Virus record (IMG/VR): IMGVR_UViG_3300047547_000250
Location: 1-55,059 of that record
Reading direction: 5' to 3' (one strand)
DNA from: a virus
Length of the DNA stretch: 55,059 nt
Shown here: positions 44,417-52,583 of the stretch, in pieces
How positions within the stretch are numbered: the stretch's first letter is position 1
Layout of the letters: every line of letters begins with the position of its first letter
The notes under the pieces: generated by a model
Told to the model about the DNA's origin: nothing
The model's database searches: none
The model's input: only the letters and a program-made list of their open reading frames with translations
Made by a program: the position numbers and the translations under genes

Positions 44417-45100
44417 ATGACATCTTTGAATCTAACGCCATGTAATAACATGGCAGTTGAAAACGCATACATTATCACAATAAAAAACAATGAAACATCC
44501 GAGTTTCTTTCAGCTCGATGTCAACAATCCTGCATTGAAACAAATATGCCATACAGTATATGGCAAGCATTCGATGGTACAGGCAGTGATATTAAAATCC
44601 CAGACAATCTAAAAGATGCATCTTGGTTAAAATGGTTCAAGTTGTATGAAACATTTCTTTCACCAACAGAAGTATCGTGTTACCTATCCCATCTCTCATT
44701 GTGGGTACACTGTATGGAAATTGACCAACCCATTGTGATTCTAGAACACGATGCTGTCATGGTTGCACCCTATAGAAACCATTTTGGATTCAACCAAATT
44801 GTATACCTAGGATGTTCCGAACAAGCAAAGGGATGGAATGTAACACCTATACCACCCATGGGACAAAGAAATCCAAACTACAAATTCATGCTGAGAGCAC
44901 ATGCATATGCAGTGGACCCACATTCAGCAAAAAATCTTGTTGCACACACTCTAAAATATGGTATAAATGAATCATTAGATGTTACAATGAGGGCTGACAT
45001 TTTTGGTATCATTCAAGGTGGATTATTTGCATTTGATATACCCTACCATGAATCTACCATAAACAGCAGAAAAAAACATCCAGATGGAACAGAAAGGTAA
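44417..45100 (+). CDS. GT25-family LPS-type glycosyltransferase
   Basis: 227 residues. The N-terminal strand AYIITIKNNETSEFLSARC (about 18-35) is typical of family 25 transferases of LPS biosynthesis. LSPTEVSCYLSHLSLW (81-96) is the conserved S-x-x-E-x-x-C-x-x-SH block. LEHDAVM (109-115) holds the acidic metal/sugar site. A later LRAHAYAVDPHSAKNL fits the acceptor side. It probably adds a sugar (often galactose) to a lipooligosaccharide or protein glycan. No clear ribosome site; ATG 44450 is an alternative start. Confidence 0.8.
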   Translation: MTSLNLTPCNNMAVENAYIITIKNNETSEFLSARCQQSCIETNMPYSIWQAFDGTGSDIKIPDNLKDASWLKWFKLYETFLSPTEVSCYLSHLSLWVHCMEIDQPIVILEHDAVMVAPYRNHFGFNQIVYLGCSEQAKGWNVTPIPPMGQRNPNYKFMLRAHAYAVDPHSAKNLVAHTLKYGINESLDVTMRADIFGIIQGGLFAFDIPYHESTINSRKKHPDGTER

Positions 45101-45103
45101 ACA

Positions 45104-45649
45104 ATGAAACTTAATATTGGCTCAGGTGGTACGCAATACGAAGGTTATAAAACATGTGATTATGATCCTTTAGCAGAACCAGATTTTTTGTTCAACTTAG
45201 AAACAGATCGTTTTCCCTTTGAAGATAGTACAGTCGAATCTGTTATTGCACATCATGTTTTTGAACATCTCGGTGAAGGATACTTCAATTGTTTAAAAGA
45301 GCTGTACCGAGTATGTAAACACGGTGCAATCATCGATGTTCGAGTACCACATCACCGACATGATTATTTCTTCGATGATCCTACACATCGTCGACCCATT
45401 ACTGTTGGTGGAATGCTCTTGTTCAGTAAAAAGCATAACAAGCTATGCAAAGAACAAGGTGCTGCATCATCTAGACTGGGTGACTATTTTGATGTTGACT
45501 TTGAAATTGTTCAACATGAAATTGTCCCCTCTGGTAAGTACCGTGAACAGTTTGTTGGTATGGACCGAGAAACTGTTGAATCATATCTACGTGAACACAG
45601 CAATATCATTGAAGAAGTATGGATGCAACTAGTAGTCGTCAAAGAATGA
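45104..45649 (+). CDS. SAM-dependent methyltransferase, glycan-locus type
   Basis: 181 residues, class I Rossmann methyltransferase. Motif I is LNIGSGG (3-9), the acidic ribose binder lies at about D19-D21 (TCDYDP), and HHVFEHLGEG (50-59) with ELYRVCKHGAIIDVRVPH follow. The later HDYFFDDPTHRRP segment is characteristic of methyltransferases in surface-polysaccharide loci. It starts three bases after GT25 and its end overlaps the next gene by ATGA. Substrate unknown; sugar O-methylation is plausible. Confidence 0.8.
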   Translation: MKLNIGSGGTQYEGYKTCDYDPLAEPDFLFNLETDRFPFEDSTVESVIAHHVFEHLGEGYFNCLKELYRVCKHGAIIDVRVPHHRHDYFFDDPTHRRPITVGGMLLFSKKHNKLCKEQGAASSRLGDYFDVDFEIVQHEIVPSGKYREQFVGMDRETVESYLREHSNIIEEVWMQLVVVKE

Positions 45650-47001
45650 GAAAGTTTGATGCAAACCACGCAAGTGGTATTGTAATGGACTTACTGACCA
45701 GTGAAAAACGCAAAATTGCGTTTGAAATACTGGATATGTACTATATGCACGCTGAAACACTTTCGGACTTTGACATACTAGGTGGTCTTGCTCTAAAAGC
45801 AGAACATCGTCAGTTGTATCTAAAGTGTGCAGAAGCAGCGTATACCAAAGCAGAGACATCTGAACAGTTGTATATTGCTAGATCCAATCTCTATAAAGCA
45901 TACAATGCATTGAACTATCCAGAAAAGGCATTGTTCTACATTGGTCTAAATCTCAAAGTAACACCAGATGATTTTGAGACACAGACACAACGAGCATTCA
46001 ACCTAGCATTGCAAGGAAATCGTCGAGAGTCAGAGGATATTCTGTCTGGACTTGCAGTCAAGTTTCCTGATAGAGCAAAAGATCTTAAAAGTGCATTCTC
46101 TGGTAAAATGTTACGCAATGGCAATACAGCAGAAGGCATTTTATCATTCATTGAAACATTTAAACCCAAGAATGTACTGTTTGATGATGTCTTAAAAATG
46201 AAACGTTGGGATGGTATTCCTCGTCCAGGAAAAACAATCTATGTCGATGGTGAAGGTGGCATTGGTGATGAAATCATTAACATCCGTTTCTTTAAGCATC
46301 TTGAAGATCTAGGAATGAAACCAATTCTATATTCTGCTTGGTCTGAATATAGAAAAGATACTATTGAGTTTTTCAAACGAAATGGATTTGAGGTTACTAC
46401 CGATAAAATTACAGTTGATAGAACACAGCTATGGGTACCAATGATGTCCTTACCAGGATATCTTAACCTAACTGAAAATCAACTATGGTATGGTCCATAT
46501 CTAACACCACAACGAAAGAATCAATTAAAATTTCCAAATGTGAAATTAAAAATTGGTATCAAATGCTCAGGTAATCCATATTTCAGCCAAGACGAATATC
46601 GAAAAATCGATATTGATAAAATGTTGGAGTATCTACCCATTGATAACAACCAAGTATGTGTCTATTACATTGACAAACAACCATTAAGTGATTTAAAGTT
46701 TCCAGTAGTTGACTTATCTCCAAATATAAAATCATGGGAAGATACATTAGACATCATTGACCAAATGGATGTTATTGTGAGCTCATGTACGAGCTTGGTG
46801 CATGCAGCAGGTGCAATGGGTAAAGAAACTCATGTGATTGTTCCAATCGCTGAATACTATATATGGTCAACTACAAGCAAAACAACTCGTAGTCCTTGGT
46901 ATGGTGAAAACTTTCATGTACATAAGCAAACAAAGGTTAGAAGTTGGGATGAGCCACTTCAAGAAGTGTCTATAGTATTAAACAAATTGATTGAGAAATA
47001 A
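45646..47001 (+). CDS. TPR-glycosyltransferase fusion, GT9/GT41-like
   Basis: 451 residues from the ATGA-overlap start (45646); 45619 is an alternative giving 460. The first 150 residues are helical repeats of TPR type (RSNLYKAYNALNYPEKALFY, NLALQGNRRESEDILSGLAV). The rest is a GT-B fold: YVDGEGGIGDEIINIRFF near 200-217 begins the nucleotide domain, and IVSSCTSLVHAAGAMGKETH near 378-397 is the donor-binding motif typical of GT9-like enzymes fused to TPRs. It probably glycosylates protein or LPS. One-base overlap with the sulfotransferase. Confidence 0.75.
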   Translation: MRKFDANHASGIVMDLLTSEKRKIAFEILDMYYMHAETLSDFDILGGLALKAEHRQLYLKCAEAAYTKAETSEQLYIARSNLYKAYNALNYPEKALFYIGLNLKVTPDDFETQTQRAFNLALQGNRRESEDILSGLAVKFPDRAKDLKSAFSGKMLRNGNTAEGILSFIETFKPKNVLFDDVLKMKRWDGIPRPGKTIYVDGEGGIGDEIINIRFFKHLEDLGMKPILYSAWSEYRKDTIEFFKRNGFEVTTDKITVDRTQLWVPMMSLPGYLNLTENQLWYGPYLTPQRKNQLKFPNVKLKIGIKCSGNPYFSQDEYRKIDIDKMLEYLPIDNNQVCVYYIDKQPLSDLKFPVVDLSPNIKSWEDTLDIIDQMDVIVSSCTSLVHAAGAMGKETHVIVPIAEYYIWSTTSKTTRSPWYGENFHVHKQTKVRSWDEPLQEVSIVLNKLIEK

Positions 47002-47774
47002 TGAACAAACAATATCATTTTATCACGGGGTTGCCACGGTCTGGTTCAACTCTATTAAGTTCTATTCTGCGACAAAACCCTAGATTTCATGCATCTATTA
47101 CTGACCCATTGGCCAGCTTAGTGCGTGGTGTTACAGATGAATGTCAGAATGGACCTGGAATGAAGAGTGAGGTTCCAATACAACGTCGACGCAACCTTAT
47201 AACCGGTCTTGTCAACGGTTTCTATCAAGATGTAGACAGTCCTGTTATTTTCAATACAAACCGTGCGTGGACGCTTCTCGCAGGTCTGACAGCGGATGTC
47301 TTTCCACAGTCAAAACTGATTGTATGTGTTCGTGATATCAAATGGGTACTTGATAGTTTTGAAGTTGCACATCGACGCAACCCATTGTCTAAAAATACAG
47401 TAACTGGTGGCAATGAAGGTACAGTTTACTCTCGAGTAGAAAATCTAATGACAGAACAAGGTGTTGTTGGATTCCCATACGTTGGCATTAAACAAGCTAT
47501 TACTGGACCTGAGAAGAAAAACCTAATTCTGATTGAATACGATGAGTTGTGTAAGAACCCCAAGCAAACACTCAAAGCAATCTATTCATTCATCGGTGAA
47601 GAATACTTTGAGCATGACTTTGATTCAGTAGAAGCATCGTGGGATGAGTACGATTCTGAAATCGGTATCAAGCTGCACGATGTTAGAAAAAAGGTAGAGT
47701 ATAAACCTCGAAACTTCATACTTCCACCTGACATATTAAGTAAGTACAACAACATGGAAGTTTGGAGATATTAA
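47001..47774 (+). CDS. PAPS-dependent sulfotransferase
   Basis: 257 residues. The 5'-phosphosulfate loop GLPRSGSTLL is at 10-19 and the 3'-phosphate-binding helix at CVRDIKWVLDSF (109-120, with R111 and S119). The later IEYDELCKNPKQTLKAIYSF segment is the usual family C-terminus. It transfers sulfate from PAPS to a hydroxyl, most often on sugars. APS kinase, which makes PAPS, is encoded 1.7 kb away on the other strand. Start overlaps the glycosyltransferase stop by one base. Confidence 0.85.
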   Translation: MNKQYHFITGLPRSGSTLLSSILRQNPRFHASITDPLASLVRGVTDECQNGPGMKSEVPIQRRRNLITGLVNGFYQDVDSPVIFNTNRAWTLLAGLTADVFPQSKLIVCVRDIKWVLDSFEVAHRRNPLSKNTVTGGNEGTVYSRVENLMTEQGVVGFPYVGIKQAITGPEKKNLILIEYDELCKNPKQTLKAIYSFIGEEYFEHDFDSVEASWDEYDSEIGIKLHDVRKKVEYKPRNFILPPDILSKYNNMEVWRY

Positions 47775-47776
47775 AC

Positions 47777-48709
47777 GTGAATACAACATTTGTTATCAAC
47801 GGCGGTGCCGGTCGAGTTCTAACAGCTATTCCAGCACTAGAAAAATTTGCAAGATTGAATCCCGATAACGACTTCAAAGTCCTTGTCTATGGATGGGAAA
47901 ATTTGTACTGGAACCATCCAGTTCTACAGAAGCGGACGTTTGGTGCAGTTGGAAAAGGTACATTCGATTTGTTCATCAAAAACAATGAACTGATTGTTCC
48001 AGAGCCCTATCTACAACATGCATACTATAATCAACACCTATCGCTTGCAGAAGCATTTGATGTAGATATTAATAAGACAAATGACCACACAGATATCAAT
48101 AAACCAAACTTATACATCAGCACATACGAACAGATTAATATCAGACGTATTATTGCTGAGCTGAAGGAACAGCATAAAAAGAATAAGTTGGTTATTGTCC
48201 AGCCCTATGGTTCCACAATGACAATGAACAATGGTAGGCCATTTGATACAAGCCATCGAAGTATTGACGTTGATGACTACATTCGATTGATTTCCAAGAT
48301 TGATAAGAATGCATTGGTTGTGTATTTTGGTAATCCAGAATTTAGACATCCAGCAGATGATATTACACCTAACTTAAATCACTTCAACCCAGATTTGCGC
48401 ATGTTTATGTCGTTTATCTCTGAATGCGATTACTTTGTTGGTTGTGATAGTGTTGGACAGCACATGGCTAGAGCTTTCAATAAACCAGGTTCAATTATCA
48501 TGGGTTCTACATTTGAAAAAAATGTATCTTATCCTGATCACTTTAGAATTCTACGAAAGAAAGGCTTTGCACCAACATACAGCCCATTGAGGCTACCAGG
48601 TGTTGATGGAGATTTCGCTGATCGTTCGAACGATGGTATCATGTCCTTCAGCGAAACTGAAATCAATGAATTTGCAAACATCATTAATTTAGATCTAAAT
48701 GAGTGCTGA
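47777..48709 (+). CDS. GT9-like glycosyltransferase, heptosyltransferase type
   Basis: 310 residues from a GTG start at 47777, chosen because GGAG lies nine bases upstream; an upstream TTG (47762) would put that site inside the gene. NTTFVINGGAGRVLTAIPAL opens a GT-B fold like that of the ADP-heptose:LPS heptosyltransferases (GxGD-type loop variant). KLVIVQPYGSTM begins the second domain and FISECDYFVGCDSVGQHMAR (near 222-241) is the donor site typical of GT9. With HldE and HldD encoded nearby, an ADP-heptose donor is likely, though not proven. Confidence 0.75.
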   Translation: MNTTFVINGGAGRVLTAIPALEKFARLNPDNDFKVLVYGWENLYWNHPVLQKRTFGAVGKGTFDLFIKNNELIVPEPYLQHAYYNQHLSLAEAFDVDINKTNDHTDINKPNLYISTYEQINIRRIIAELKEQHKKNKLVIVQPYGSTMTMNNGRPFDTSHRSIDVDDYIRLISKIDKNALVVYFGNPEFRHPADDITPNLNHFNPDLRMFMSFISECDYFVGCDSVGQHMARAFNKPGSIIMGSTFEKNVSYPDHFRILRKKGFAPTYSPLRLPGVDGDFADRSNDGIMSFSETEINEFANIINLDLNEC

Positions 48710-49253
48710 TACTACCGATATTCCAGTAAACAAAGCTGCTATTAAACTCATTCACGCAGATGGCTTTTTCAAGGCAGGTGAATGTGAAGCAATGGCTAAC
48801 ACTGTTCGTACACTTCGTTTTGTTGACAAACCATATGGTAAGGAGATGGAACGTTTTTCAATTGTTCTACCTGGCATTGCACCCATATTTTCAAAAATGC
48901 TGGGTGAGGAAGTTGAAGTTGTTGAAGAATGTTCAGGTGTATTTCGTCGACCACTTGATACAGTAATTCACTTTGAGCATTTTGACACACTAGATGAATG
49001 GTGCTTTGTAGTTGCATTGGAACACAATACCCTGAACTTTTTCCATCATCTCAAAAAGGGTGGCACATATGGTGAAATTGATGCTAAGACTGTTTTAGAT
49101 GGTCATGAGTTCAACTACAGGAACATGTTTGAATGGCATATGCACTCCAATGTTCTTCTTGAACCCAATCAAGGTGTATTTTTTAGACCATGGTTGTTCC
49201 ATTCACTTCAAGATGGGTTAGTACAATACTATAGATTGAAGCGAAAGAAATAA
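48699..49253 (+). CDS. Putative 2OG-Fe(II) oxygenase-like protein (184 aa)
   Basis: The start overlaps the GT9 gene by 11 bases. The protein has a beta-rich core with a possible iron triad: HFD in VIHFEHFDTLDEWCF, a distal His in FFRPWLFHSLQDGL, and a basic residue after it (VQYYRLKRKK) where 2-oxoglutarate oxygenases bind the cosubstrate. The call rests on this spacing and may be wrong; a cupin-type hydroxylase is the alternative. It ends the plus-strand glycan operon at a shared terminator. Confidence 0.4.
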   Translation: MSADTTDIPVNKAAIKLIHADGFFKAGECEAMANTVRTLRFVDKPYGKEMERFSIVLPGIAPIFSKMLGEEVEVVEECSGVFRRPLDTVIHFEHFDTLDEWCFVVALEHNTLNFFHHLKKGGTYGEIDAKTVLDGHEFNYRNMFEWHMHSNVLLEPNQGVFFRPWLFHSLQDGLVQYYRLKRKK

Positions 49254-49255
49254 GA

Positions 49256-49277
49256 AAAAGGACCATTTGGTCCTTTT
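49256..49277. terminator. Bidirectional intrinsic terminator
   Basis: AAAAGGACC (49256-49264) pairs with GGTCCTTTT (49269-49277) over ATTT, followed on the plus strand by ATTTTTT. It separates the convergent glycan operons and is nearly the same sequence as the terminator at 15701. Confidence 0.85.
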
Positions 49278-49476
49278 ATTTTTTGCCCCATTCAATATTG
49301 TTCCATATTCGCTCATGTACATAAAAGAAACAAGTATTGAGAACTATTTGAGTGATTGCAATGGTACTAGATATCTGAATGTTACCTGTTGAAATCCATG
49401 CAACGGAGAATGTAGATACGCTTCCAATAAACCGCCATGTTATTGTTTTTAGTATAGAGCGTTTTGCCGAGTCCAT
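49276..49476 (-). CDS. DUF2061 small membrane protein
   Basis: 66 residues. KRSILKTITWRFIGSVSTFS with SVAWISTGNIQISSTIAI and CFFYVHERIWNNIEWG follow the DUF2061 pattern (R-S-x-x-K-x-x-x-W-R, then Y-x-HERIW-x-x-I-x-WG) with two short membrane segments. In bacteria such proteins often neighbour sulfate-assimilation genes. Here it overlaps the APS kinase by 28 bases at the end of the heptose/sulfate operon. Function unknown; a link to sulfate handling is inferred. Confidence 0.75.
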   Translation of the reverse strand: MDSAKRSILKTITWRFIGSVSTFSVAWISTGNIQISSTIAITQIVLNTCFFYVHERIWNNIEWGKK

Positions 49477-49895
49477 AAGTTCTTGATATCTCGCATAATA
49501 CAGTTTACACTTTCATTCAGTGCATAGTTCTTGATTCGTAAATCAACACTAACTGGTGGTTCAAATATTGCATTGGTATCTGGAAATCGACCTTCATCAA
49601 TTGTATCGACCCATACAGTATAGTCCGCTGCAAAAATATTGCGGATTTCATTTGTTGGTGCAACAAAATCTGCAATAACAATATCAGCTGTGGATGTACT
49701 AGCCAAAGAATTCATTCGCGTAGCTTGTCTAATACGACCAATTGCACTGAAATCCCAATCGTTATATGCTTCGCGGATTGCATCAGCATTCAACCAATCT
49801 ACTGTCATGTCATGATCAATTAATGCGTCATGTAATGCGCTTGCAAGAGTTGTCTTACCGGCTCCTGGTAATCCCATAATCAAAATTTTAAGCAT
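49449..49895 (-). CDS. cysC: APS kinase-like protein
   Basis: 148 residues, shorter than typical CysC (about 200). The P-loop GLPGAGKT is at 8-15, WLNADAIREAYNDWDFS (about 34-50) is the APS-binding/regulatory segment and ATRMNSLASTSTADIVIADF (about 58-77) the conserved core helix-strand. WVDTIDEGRFPDTNAIFEPP near 96-115 is the family's substrate loop. It phosphorylates APS to PAPS, the donor for sulfotransferases such as the one at 47001. Starts by 8-base overlap with hldD. A truncated lid region makes activity uncertain. Confidence 0.8.
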   Translation of the reverse strand: MLKILIMGLPGAGKTTLASALHDALIDHDMTVDWLNADAIREAYNDWDFSAIGRIRQATRMNSLASTSTADIVIADFVAPTNEIRNIFAADYTVWVDTIDEGRFPDTNAIFEPPVSVDLRIKNYALNESVNCIMRDIKNLWTRQNALY

Positions 49896-50697
49896 AGTAT
49901 GTCATATCTGCTAGTGTATTGTATTGGTAACATCCTTTAAGATGTTCTGGAAACGCAATGGTATGTACTTTTGCATCATATGCAATTGCAACTTCGTCAG
50001 CAACTGATTGGAACGAGCGTGTAGTACCAGTGCCAAGATCAAAAATCCCATAGATGTCTCGATTGCTCATATTCCATTGTACTTCACATACGCGATCAAC
50101 ATGTACAAAATCTCGGAATATTGATTCGGATCCTTCAAATACTTTAATCACCCCATTGTTTAATGCTTGTTGCTTGAACTGATAGAATGGCGAGGCTTGT
50201 TTGTCTTTATGCCACTCAGAATCATTGGTTGCATATACATTGAAATACCTAAATCCTTGAACTGGGTAGTTATTATCCATAACAGCTTTGTCTACCAAGT
50301 ATTTGCTGTATGCATATAGGTTCAGCGGACCATCGTTGTTTCCATAAACACTCGCAGAGGATGAGTATGAAACAAATACATTGTTCATTATGCACGCATT
50401 CAATAAGTTGAGTGTATATGTAACATTTCGTGTCATAACTAAATTTCCATCCCAGCATGTTGTGTCACTCACTGCACCAAAATGGAATACTTTTTCAATA
50501 GTACCCGACTGTATTAAATTAACAACAAAATCTGGATGTACATAGTTTACAAACTTTGCACCTAATAGATTCTTGTATTGTCTACCATTGTCTAGATAAT
50601 CGGAAACAAGTATATTTTCTATACCAAGGTTGTTCAAATATTTTACAAAGTTAGAGCCAATGAAACCATAGGCACCTGTCACAAGAATAAATTTCAT
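49888..50697 (-). CDS. hldD: ADP-L-glycero-D-manno-heptose 6-epimerase-like protein
   Basis: 269 residues, a short-chain epimerase. The NAD(P) loop is G8-AY-G11-FI-G14 and the catalytic Y128-AYS-K132. HFGAVSDTTCWDGN (about 72-84) matches the HldD block with TT after an S/D. QGFRYFNVYATNDSEWHKDK and SPFYQFKQQALNNG, then FEGSESIFRDFVHVDRVCEV, are family-specific. It converts ADP-D,D-heptose to ADP-L,D-heptose. It overlaps HAD and APS kinase genes by a few bases. The C-terminus is somewhat shorter than E. coli HldD (310). Confidence 0.85.
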   Translation of the reverse strand: MKFILVTGAYGFIGSNFVKYLNNLGIENILVSDYLDNGRQYKNLLGAKFVNYVHPDFVVNLIQSGTIEKVFHFGAVSDTTCWDGNLVMTRNVTYTLNLLNACIMNNVFVSYSSSASVYGNNDGPLNLYAYSKYLVDKAVMDNNYPVQGFRYFNVYATNDSEWHKDKQASPFYQFKQQALNNGVIKVFEGSESIFRDFVHVDRVCEVQWNMSNRDIYGIFDLGTGTTRSFQSVADEVAIAYDAKVHTIAFPEHLKGCYQYNTLADMTYYA

Positions 50698-50993
50698 TCA
50701 TTAAACCAATCATCTGCGTTGAACGCTTTATCATCTATCCAGATATCGTAGCTGGGTTTATGCATTTTCAATTCATCAAACTTGGCACCCCATTCCGCTA
50801 ACTGTTTATGTGTTAACTCTGTGTAGTCAACTCCAGAATCCATCCCACGTGCAGTCCAATACACAATATAGTTACCAGCATCATATAGCTCGTTTATTCG
50901 AGCAATACGACTTTTAAATGGAATGGATTCTGCATATCCACCAATACCTTTAGGTGAACATATTGTCCCATCAATATCAATTACATACTTCAC
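50694..50993 (-). CDS. HAD-family phosphatase, sugar-phosphate type
   Basis: 99 residues. Catalytic DIDGT at 6-10, motif II WTARG near 46-50 and motif IV IDDKAFN near 86-92. The short cap-less form (YAESIPFKSRIARINELYDA) is typical of HAD enzymes in capsule and LPS loci. Within this operon it could dephosphorylate heptose-1,7-bisphosphate (the GmhB step) between the two HldE reactions, but that specificity is inferred. Overlaps hldD by 4 bases and the cupin by 17. Confidence 0.75.
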   Translation of the reverse strand: MKYVIDIDGTICSPKGIGGYAESIPFKSRIARINELYDAGNYIVYWTARGMDSGVDYTELTHKQLAEWGAKFDELKMHKPSYDIWIDDKAFNADDWFNE

Positions 50994-51345
50994 GTTGACT
51001 GTCTCCTGGCATTACTCGGTAGTTATCTTCAACTGAATCCGGTGTAGATACCTCAATGATATTACCTGCTTTGATACAAATCAACCTATGTGGCATCAAT
51101 GGTAAGTTTCTCCATGTATCGCCAATGTCTAGCTGTTGGGAATGTATAGATGCATCTTCAGTATCTATGTATTCAACAATAAATTTACCTGACAAAACAT
51201 ACCATGTCTCATCTTTCTGTGCATGGAAGTGCATTGAGAATTTTGCACCCTCATTAAAATGCATAAGTTTTCCACAATATTTGTCATTTGTTGCCCAAAT
51301 ATTCTCAAACCCCCAACCCTTTTCAACTAGTCCTGTCAGTTGCAT
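50977..51345 (-). CDS. Cupin, sugar-phosphate isomerase/epimerase-like
   Basis: 122 residues from the ATG at 51345, chosen over the long upstream extension because AAAGGATT lies just before it. EKGWGFENIWATNDKYCGKL, then FSMHFHAQKDETWYVLSGKF with H-x-H and E, and MPHRLICIKAGNIIEVSTPD supplying the last His, form the metal site of a mannose-6-phosphate-isomerase-type cupin. The DNYRVMPGDSQRE end fits. It may rearrange a sugar nucleotide or sugar phosphate in the same pathway. Overlaps the hldE end by 23 bases. Confidence 0.7.
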   Translation of the reverse strand: MQLTGLVEKGWGFENIWATNDKYCGKLMHFNEGAKFSMHFHAQKDETWYVLSGKFIVEYIDTEDASIHSQQLDIGDTWRNLPLMPHRLICIKAGNIIEVSTPDSVEDNYRVMPGDSQREVCN

Positions 51346-52522
51346 TTTGAATCCTTTCAATGATAGCCGATGATGAATATGTACCCAGTGTTGGAACCAG
51401 TACAACTTTAGCAAGTTCACTACCAACAACATTTTTGTCTTTGTAGTCCTCACCTTTGACAATGATATCAGGTTTAATTCGTTTGATTACTTCGATAGGA
51501 GTATCTTCTGAAAAAATATGAAATTCATCTATTAGGTTCAATGCAGACAACATTGAAATGCGATCTTTCAAAATATTAATAGGTCGCATAGGTCCTTTGA
51601 GACGTGTAATAGATGCATCATCGTTGATACCAACAATCAGTTTATTGCCCATATGTTTGGCTTCACGCAATAGTTTAATGTGCCCAGGATGTAATACATC
51701 AAAACACCCATTGGTGAATACCACGACTTCTTTATGAATACCAATATCTGCTGGTGTTATTACATATGTACCATGGTGTTTAACTGCAACACCGGATGCT
51801 TTATTTGCTAACCTAACTGCATCAACAAACTCCATACCTTTATGTACACCATACGCAAGAACTGCTGTGAATGTATCACCTGCGCCGGTAACATCGGATA
51901 CTTCTACTGCTTCTGATGGAATGTGAACAAACCCAATACTAGGTGCAAACACAGCAACACCATCACTACCCATAGTAACAACCAAATAATCTGTATGCAA
52001 ACGTTTATATGCTTGCTCCATTTGTTGTTTAATGTTTTTAAGTGTTACTGTAGTTCCAACAAATGATTCAAACTCTTTTAGATTGGGTTTGATACAGTAA
52101 GCATAGCTATACACATCAAGTGATCGTTTTGGATCTACAATAATTTTTGTTGTAGTATGTACCAATGTAAATGGATATTTGAATTCATTGAATGCACCTT
52201 TGTTGTAGTCACTGAAGACAACAACTGATGCATTGTTTTTCTCGTGTTTCCATTGAATATCTTTTGGTGTTACATCAATGCGAGTAATATAATGACCATC
52301 TGCATATACTCGTTTTTTCACTGGGTATTCATTTGCAGTTGTGCAAAGGCTGACGTCTGACGTCAGCGATTGAATATTTTTAAAAACGTTGTTGGCACCA
52401 CCACATTTAAATTCACTGGATTGGAAGTCAACAACTGGTACCGGTGCTTCAGGGCTCAATCTCGTTGATGTTCCATAAATGTATTCATCTATGATGATAT
52501 CGCCATACACTGCAATGCTCAT
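51323..52522 (-). CDS. hldE: Bifunctional heptose kinase/adenylyltransferase (HldE)
   Basis: 399 residues (E. coli HldE is 477). The N-terminal ribokinase-type domain has GGANNV at 41-46 and DVTGAGDTF at 210-218. The C-terminal nucleotidyltransferase has FTNGCFDVLHPGHIKLL with HPGH at 278-281 and the later KGEDYKDKNVVGSE. It would phosphorylate heptose-7-phosphate at C1 and add AMP to the heptose-1-phosphate. The start at 52522 is chosen over 52558; AAAGG precedes it. It is the first gene of the minus-strand operon and has an extended -10 promoter. The kinase part lacks some surface segments of the bacterial enzyme. Confidence 0.9.
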   Translation of the reverse strand: MSIAVYGDIIIDEYIYGTSTRLSPEAPVPVVDFQSSEFKCGGANNVFKNIQSLTSDVSLCTTANEYPVKKRVYADGHYITRIDVTPKDIQWKHEKNNASVVVFSDYNKGAFNEFKYPFTLVHTTTKIIVDPKRSLDVYSYAYCIKPNLKEFESFVGTTVTLKNIKQQMEQAYKRLHTDYLVVTMGSDGVAVFAPSIGFVHIPSEAVEVSDVTGAGDTFTAVLAYGVHKGMEFVDAVRLANKASGVAVKHHGTYVITPADIGIHKEVVVFTNGCFDVLHPGHIKLLREAKHMGNKLIVGINDDASITRLKGPMRPINILKDRISMLSALNLIDEFHIFSEDTPIEVIKRIKPDIIVKGEDYKDKNVVGSELAKVVLVPTLGTYSSSAIIERIQNATDRTS

Positions 52523-52546
52523 AAAAACCTTTACTAAATATATGAT

Positions 52547-52555
52547 ATTATAACA
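52547..52555 (-). promoter_or_regulatory. Extended -10 promoter for hldE operon (TGTTATAAT)
   Basis: On the minus strand TG-T-TATAAT ends 25 bases before the hldE ATG. A TTGCAT 20 bases upstream is too far for a good -35, so it reads as an extended -10 host-sigma promoter, suggesting early expression. Confidence 0.5.
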
Positions 52556-52583
52556 CATTCTGTATCGTCACTATGCAAATGTG

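Noticed and set aside
51346-51462. Long N-terminal extension of the cupin
   Set aside because: It overlaps the end of hldE in another frame, while AAAGGATT and normal cupin alignment support the start at 51345.
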